Shown one piece after another: positions 59,820 through 64,000 of a DNA stretch of 64,000 nt. The stretch is from Meghimatium bilineatum (taxonomy: Eukaryota; Mollusca; Gastropoda; Stylommatophora; Philomycidae), in contig CM067309.1 in assembly GCA_034231615.1 (NCBI GenBank), positions 40,543,181-40,607,180 of the forward strand, read 5' to 3'. The notes under the pieces are model-generated. The model saw nothing but the letters and a program-made list of their open reading frames with translations, made no database searches and was not told the origin of the DNA. The translations under genes were made by a program, and so were the position numbers. How positions within the stretch are numbered: the stretch's first letter is position 1; the number at the start of each line of letters is the position of its first letter.

Positions 59820-60200
59820 AGAAATCGGAGCTCTCTTGTTCGAGCGATATGGTACTACTGTGTGTAATTCTTGCATGTTGTTCGGACAATAATCATAACC
59901 TTCCTTGTTGGATAATTGTTCTAAGAAGAGTCTCTCTTGGTTGCCCTCTTTTCTTTTGCCATTATATTTGCATTGTTGATCGCATTCACACTTGCCGTTA
60001 AGCGTAGGAGCTTATGCTGTCGTTCCAAGGCCAGATGTGTCACGAAAGTTGCATTTAGTCCATGTTTGTTCAAGGCTATCTTGATGTATTCTATTCACCG
60101 TTTTCTTGGTCTACCTTTGGCCTTATGCCCGGATATTCTTTTGTTATATGCTCTTATTGGTATTTTATTTAGCTTCTCATAAGGTGATCCAACCACTTTA
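59820..60200 (-). mobile_element. LINE C-terminal relic
   Basis: GAAATCGGAGCTCTCTTGTT and AAGAGTCTCTCTTGGTTGCC in reverse match the family at 49600-49895. The downstream part to 60200 is broken. Confidence 0.5.
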
Positions 60201-60305
60201 TTACTTCTCCGTGAAATTATACATAGAATATCACAAAACTTAGCTCATTGTACAAATATTAGCACACAGAGTTTTTGTGGAGATTACATATATGAGGTTT
60301 TACAG

Positions 60306-60487
60306 TAGAATACAATGGAATCCCTCTATAACGCATACTTTTATAACATATTTCTCTATATAACATTTTTTCCCCAATATCCCCAATTATATTTAGAATA
60401 CATTGTTTATACTGTATGTAGCGAATTTCTGTTATTACATATACTTTTTGTTAGTCTGGACCACGTTGTTATAACGGAATTCCACAG
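60306..60487. mobile_element. pogo/Tigger-like MITE
   Basis: CAATGGAATCCCTCTATAAC at the left and GTTGTTATAACGGAATTCCA at the right are inverted. TA-flanked, no coding. Confidence 0.65.
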
Positions 60488-60529
60488 CATTGAGTACATC
60501 ATCGTGACTTTTCAACTCTAGAATTATAA

Positions 60530-60740
60530 GCTAGACTGCAGGTTATCATCAGTGCACACTGGACAAGTCCATAGATATTCTTTGTCTGAATAAATCACAT
60601 CAGAGTGGAGCTGCTGACAGTTCCAGTTGCATGCTGATTTATCAAACTCTTGGTGAATCATTATTTTTCTTTTTACAGGGTGTTCCAATTGTTGCATTAA
60701 TCTCATGCAGTCTTGTGAGCGATCATGTTTCACACTTTGG
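60530..60740 (-). mobile_element. LINE C-terminal fragment (WTCPVC family)
   Basis: An open frame on the minus strand ends KEYLWTCPVCTDDNLQSSL, with CNWNCQQLH upstream, so the zinc-tail Cys residues are kept. Confidence 0.65.
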
Positions 60741-60834
60741 AAAATCTTCTGAGCATATGAAGTACCTTATTAACTCACTAACTATGTAAGATTTCAATAA
60801 AACCAAAGCATAATCTTCTGGAATAGAAGACTGT

Positions 60835-60995
60835 TTTTCAGCGTTCATTCTCAAATTCCCCCTGGAGCTCTCTTGTACCAGGAGGACCATGGTCCTAATA
60901 GATTTCTAGCAGGAAGTAGTCCAGACATATGGAAAGGTGTTGTGTCAGCATTTTATTTGCGCCAATGGCCCGACACATCCATCTTCGGTGTAGAA
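60835..60995 (-). mobile_element. SINE A copy
   Basis: TTTCAGCGTTCATTCTCAAA, TAGCAGGAAGTAGTCCAGAC, GTTGTGTCAGCATTTTATTT and CCCGACACATCCATCTTCGG. Confidence 0.85.
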
Positions 60996-60999
60996 GAAT

Positions 61000-61870
61000 G
61001 TTCAGCACATGACATTGAAATAAACAGTCCCGTGTAACTAACCACGGCTCTGGTAACCTCCCAATATAAAAAAAATGTCTGAACAACACCAATCTAGAAC
61101 TGAAAGTAAAACTCCACTACCTGGCACGGGGAACAAAAGAGTCGAACTCATACTTCCTTGGGGGTTCTATTATTGACTTACCTACATGGCCAGTAGTTCT
61201 AAGTGACCTTTCTAGTGTCTCATCATAGTAGAGTTAATTACAGATGGAAACAGACCAAATACAGGGAAAGAAATCCAAGTCCTCCCAGTCTTTATTTCAC
61301 AAAGTTATTCAATATATAAATGTGCATGAGTTTTAACACATTATCTCAGGGTTCAGCAACCTATGGTTCACAGACTGGACCCGGCCCACCTACAGAAATG
61401 AAATGGCTCACCAGTTCTTAAACACAATCGTGACTGATGACCTACGATGCTCCTAAAAAATAATCCAGGTACTAATTTTGAGCCAGGTCTGAACCACATG
61501 AATTTAAGAATTTGTATCAACTGGTTATCACCTAAATTCAAGCAACATATCAATATGTCGATAAGCTAACAAAAAATATTGTAATGAATATTACAGGGTA
61601 ATAGTAATATTAATACGGTGATGGAAACTAGCAGACCCTCGTTCTTTGTGGTTAAGTGTAACACTTTTTATTACTGATCCTTTCCGTTACCCAATGCATG
61701 GTCTGTGCTCAGTACTCTTTCTATCTAATCTTATCTCATCTATTTTATCCCATCCTATATCTATCTATCTCTACTTATCCTATCCCATGCATCCATCCAT
61801 CCATCTATCTAAATTAATCATATGTAATCTAATCCTAATTTAATCTAATCTAATCTGGTCTAATCTAATC
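61000..61870. other. Spacer with a hAT-like terminus and CTATCT-type repeats
   Basis: CAGGGTTCAGCAACCTATGG at about 61348 resembles a hAT terminus but no partner end was found. A TCTAATC / CATCCATC simple region spans about 61720-61880. No gene. Confidence 0.4.
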
Positions 61871-61874
61871 TAAT

Positions 61875-62140
61875 CCTAATCGTGTCCTGGAATGCACGGG
61901 AGATACAACTGTCGCTGCCATGGGATTTCTACAAGCTAGACCTACCGAGCATCAAAGCAAGACATAAAATAACTCAGGTTAAAGAATACTTCAAGGTCGC
62001 CAATAATGATCATCACCTCTTACACCAATCTCTAAACAACACAAAAGGAAGGCGTATCAAGAGAGGAAGGTCTTGGATGGCAGAAGCAGAAGATACCCTA
62101 CTCAGAGTTTGTGAGCTGGAGGAATTCTTTCCCCAATGAC
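61875..62140 (+). mobile_element. LINE RT relic
   Basis: VLECTGDTTVAAMGFLQARP and RIKRGRSWMAEAEDTLLRVC parallel the segment at 56910-57130, with a frameshift. Confidence 0.6.
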
Positions 62141-62344
62141 TTTCCCGCTGTGTTGATACCTTATCTTGAGTGATAAATATAATATCTTCTCTCCCCCTGT
62201 GTTGATACCTTATCTTGAGTGATAAATGTAATAGATCTACCTGACTTTTTATTATCACCAGAAAATCTATAACTCATGAATTCACTGGTTGATGCATGCT
62301 AGCGCTTGGTGAGCTGAGAGTGAAATTCATTTTAGTAAGATAAG

Positions 62345-62640
62345 AGTACGGTAAAGGTAGGTCGCATGGCAGCAACCTGCTTCGGGGATGAAGATAGCGC
62401 GTCATGTACTAAGCCGCAGATACTATTAGGTGGGGTGGCCAGTTCCCTTCTTTTCTGTGTTTACCTTCCTTAACTCAAGTTTCAGGTACACATTTACAGC
62501 TGGGTTGACTGGAGGAGCGGTCGTGTCAGGCAAGAAAACAAACCCAGATTTTTGTGTGTCTGGATGTGGTTTTGAACCTGGCAAGATGTAACACGGGAAT
62601 AGTAAGCGGGCTCACTATCAACCAAATTACCGCACCCCAC
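62345..62640 (-). mobile_element. tRNA-derived SINE (family C), reverse copy
   Basis: GGTGGGGTGGCCAGTTCCCT, GTACACATTTACAGCTGGGT, GTGGTTTTGAACCTGGC (B box side) and GCGGGCTCACTATCAACCAA (A box side). Confidence 0.75.
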
Positions 62641-62682
62641 AAAGAAGTGGTAGAAAATGTAAAATATGAGTTAACTAATCCA

Positions 62683-62798
62683 TTGCAGTTAGATAAAGGA
62701 ACAAATAAACTCCTCCATGGCAGTTAGATAAAGGAACAAATAAACTCCTCCATGGCAGTTAGATAAAGGAACAAATAAACTCCTCCATGGCAGTTTAA
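62683..62798. repeat. ~43-bp tandem repeat, 3 copies
   Basis: GCAGTTAGATAAAGGAACAA then ATAAACTCCTCCATG. Confidence 0.9.
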
Positions 62799-62799
62799 A

Positions 62800-63690
62800 G
62801 TTTAATCATTCAATAATTTATAGTGATTTAATCTATGAGTATGATTAAATAGGTTGATTAATATAAATTTATAGTTATGGGAGTGATGACACAGCAGTTT
62901 GAATACTGTGCTTTCTTGTTTCGTTTCCTTGACATTTAGCTATAACTGCAAAATTTAGCTATATTTGCAAAATTTAACTATATCTGCAAAAAAATATTGT
63001 CTCGTAAATAAACTTAGTCTTTTTCATCTCATAGAAAAGTTAGCTGAGCTTTGCTTATAGTTTTATTTCTCTGAGTCGGCATGTTTGTCTCAGTGTTTCA
63101 TATTCAGGGCATCCTCTAAGTGTGGTTGGTTGGTTGGCTGCTGATCCATTGGTCCATGAGTTCATGACCTTTGACTCAAGGAAGTACTATATTTAAAAAA
63201 ATTTAGATTTGAATCCTGGTCTTGTAGTAGAGGTCTTGCGGATTTGAATCCTGGTGTGCCTCTTGTTCTCTTTGCTGGGACTTTTCCCTCCATGATTAAT
63301 CTTTCTAAGCCAGTGTGTCTAAGCTATTGTGTCTTTTTATATGTCCAAAATATGTTAGCTAGTGTTTTTTGACAGTTTTGTTCAGCCAGTCTTCTATGTT
63401 TAGATCTTTGTGGAGGTCTGCATTTGTTTGTATTTCTGTGCCCTCACATTAGGGTAAACATTATAATATAAATTATTGTAGCCATTTTTTTATATAATTA
63501 TTCAATTGTACATAATATATGTGCTGTCACAATGAAGCAAACCATGGACAATCTATTGGGGCAGATCCTACTCAGCCCCAACACCAACCATTGTTGAAGT
63601 GTATGAGTATTTTAATTAGTTCCTATTACTCACTAGTTATACAAACTCTTCAGTACGTCATTCCAGTGCTCATCCCTGACAATGCCATAC
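62800..63690. other. Terminal spacer, no gene seen
   Basis: Contains TTTAGCTATA/TGCAAAA short repeats at 62938-62992 and a duplicated GGATTTGAATCCTGGT near 63207 and 63239, but no exon or transposon coding. Confidence 0.4.
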
Positions 63691-63699
63691 GTAACATAT

Positions 63700-64000
63700 A
63701 ATTCTAATAGAGTTTCGCTATTGTATGCTTCTTGTCTTGGTGGAATTCTAATAGAGTTTCGCTATTGTATGCTTCTTGTCTTGGTGGAATTCTAATAGAG
63801 TTTCGCTATTGTATGCTTCTTGTCTTGGTGGAATTCTAATAGAGTTTCGCTATTGTATGCTTCTTGTCTTGGTGGAATTCTAATAGAGTTTCGCTATTGT
63901 ATGCTTCTTGTCTTGGTGGAATTCTAATAAGAGTTTCGCTATTGTATGCTTCTTGTCTTGGTGGAATTCTAATAGAGTTTCGCTATTGTATGCTTCTTGT
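63700..64000. repeat. 44-bp minisatellite running off the window end
   Basis: AATTCTAATAGAGTTTCGCT then ATTGTATGCTTCTTGTCTTG and GTGG, about seven copies, almost identical; one copy has an extra A at about 63929. Confidence 0.95.

Overview
The window is AT-rich animal nuclear DNA, most likely from a mollusc or another lophotrochozoan. The evidence is spliced genes with GT/AG introns, several non-LTR retrotransposon families, two SINE families, MITEs and very many minisatellites. I cannot name the species. Nothing is bacterial; there is no operon, CRISPR array or canonical tRNA/rRNA gene.

Three host genes can be supported. (1) 4961-15405 (+): the 3' part of a gene with four exons (2601, 157, 96 and 146 nt). 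It encodes 999 residues: a long acidic, Ser/Asp-rich disordered region followed by a C-terminal module resembling HIRA-interacting protein 3 (HIRIP3). The 5' exon(s) are not visible. (2) 43221-35694 (-): a complete four-exon secreted glutathione peroxidase (GPx) of 248 residues. The active-site codon is an in-frame TGA, so it is a selenoprotein; a SECIS-like hairpin lies downstream near 34779-34823. (3) 48648-58371 (+): a second complete four-exon GPx, also 248 residues, with the same intron phases but Cys at the active site. The two GPx genes are divergent, with 5.4 kb between start codons. Both should detoxify peroxides outside the cell or in the secretory route.

Layout: 1-697, low information; 698-4752, a full-length LINE with intact ORF and a 13-bp target duplication; 4961-16265, the HIRIP3-like gene with introns full of repeats and a 55-bp minisatellite after its stop; 16300-34600, mostly dead LINE fragments, SINEs, MITEs and minisatellites (a 36-bp array at 30226-31825, a 30-bp array at 18675-19945), with one doubtful exon near 28712-28920; 34700-58371, the GPx pair, whose introns hold a 29-bp array of about 80 copies, LINEs, a mariner relic and a hAT MITE; 58400-64000, a GATA array, SINEs, LINE relics and a 44-bp array that runs off the window end.

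The most unusual theme is that several tandem arrays are built from exon edges. In the selenoprotein GPx the acceptor and first 26 nt of exon 3 are triplicated. In the Cys GPx the last ~30 nt of exon 2 plus its donor are repeated about eight times. In the HIRIP3-like gene a 21-bp array resembles the end of the exon just upstream. Similar arrays arose inside LINE coding and 3'-end sequence. Together these suggest local tandem duplication acting on both gene and transposon sequence in this genome.
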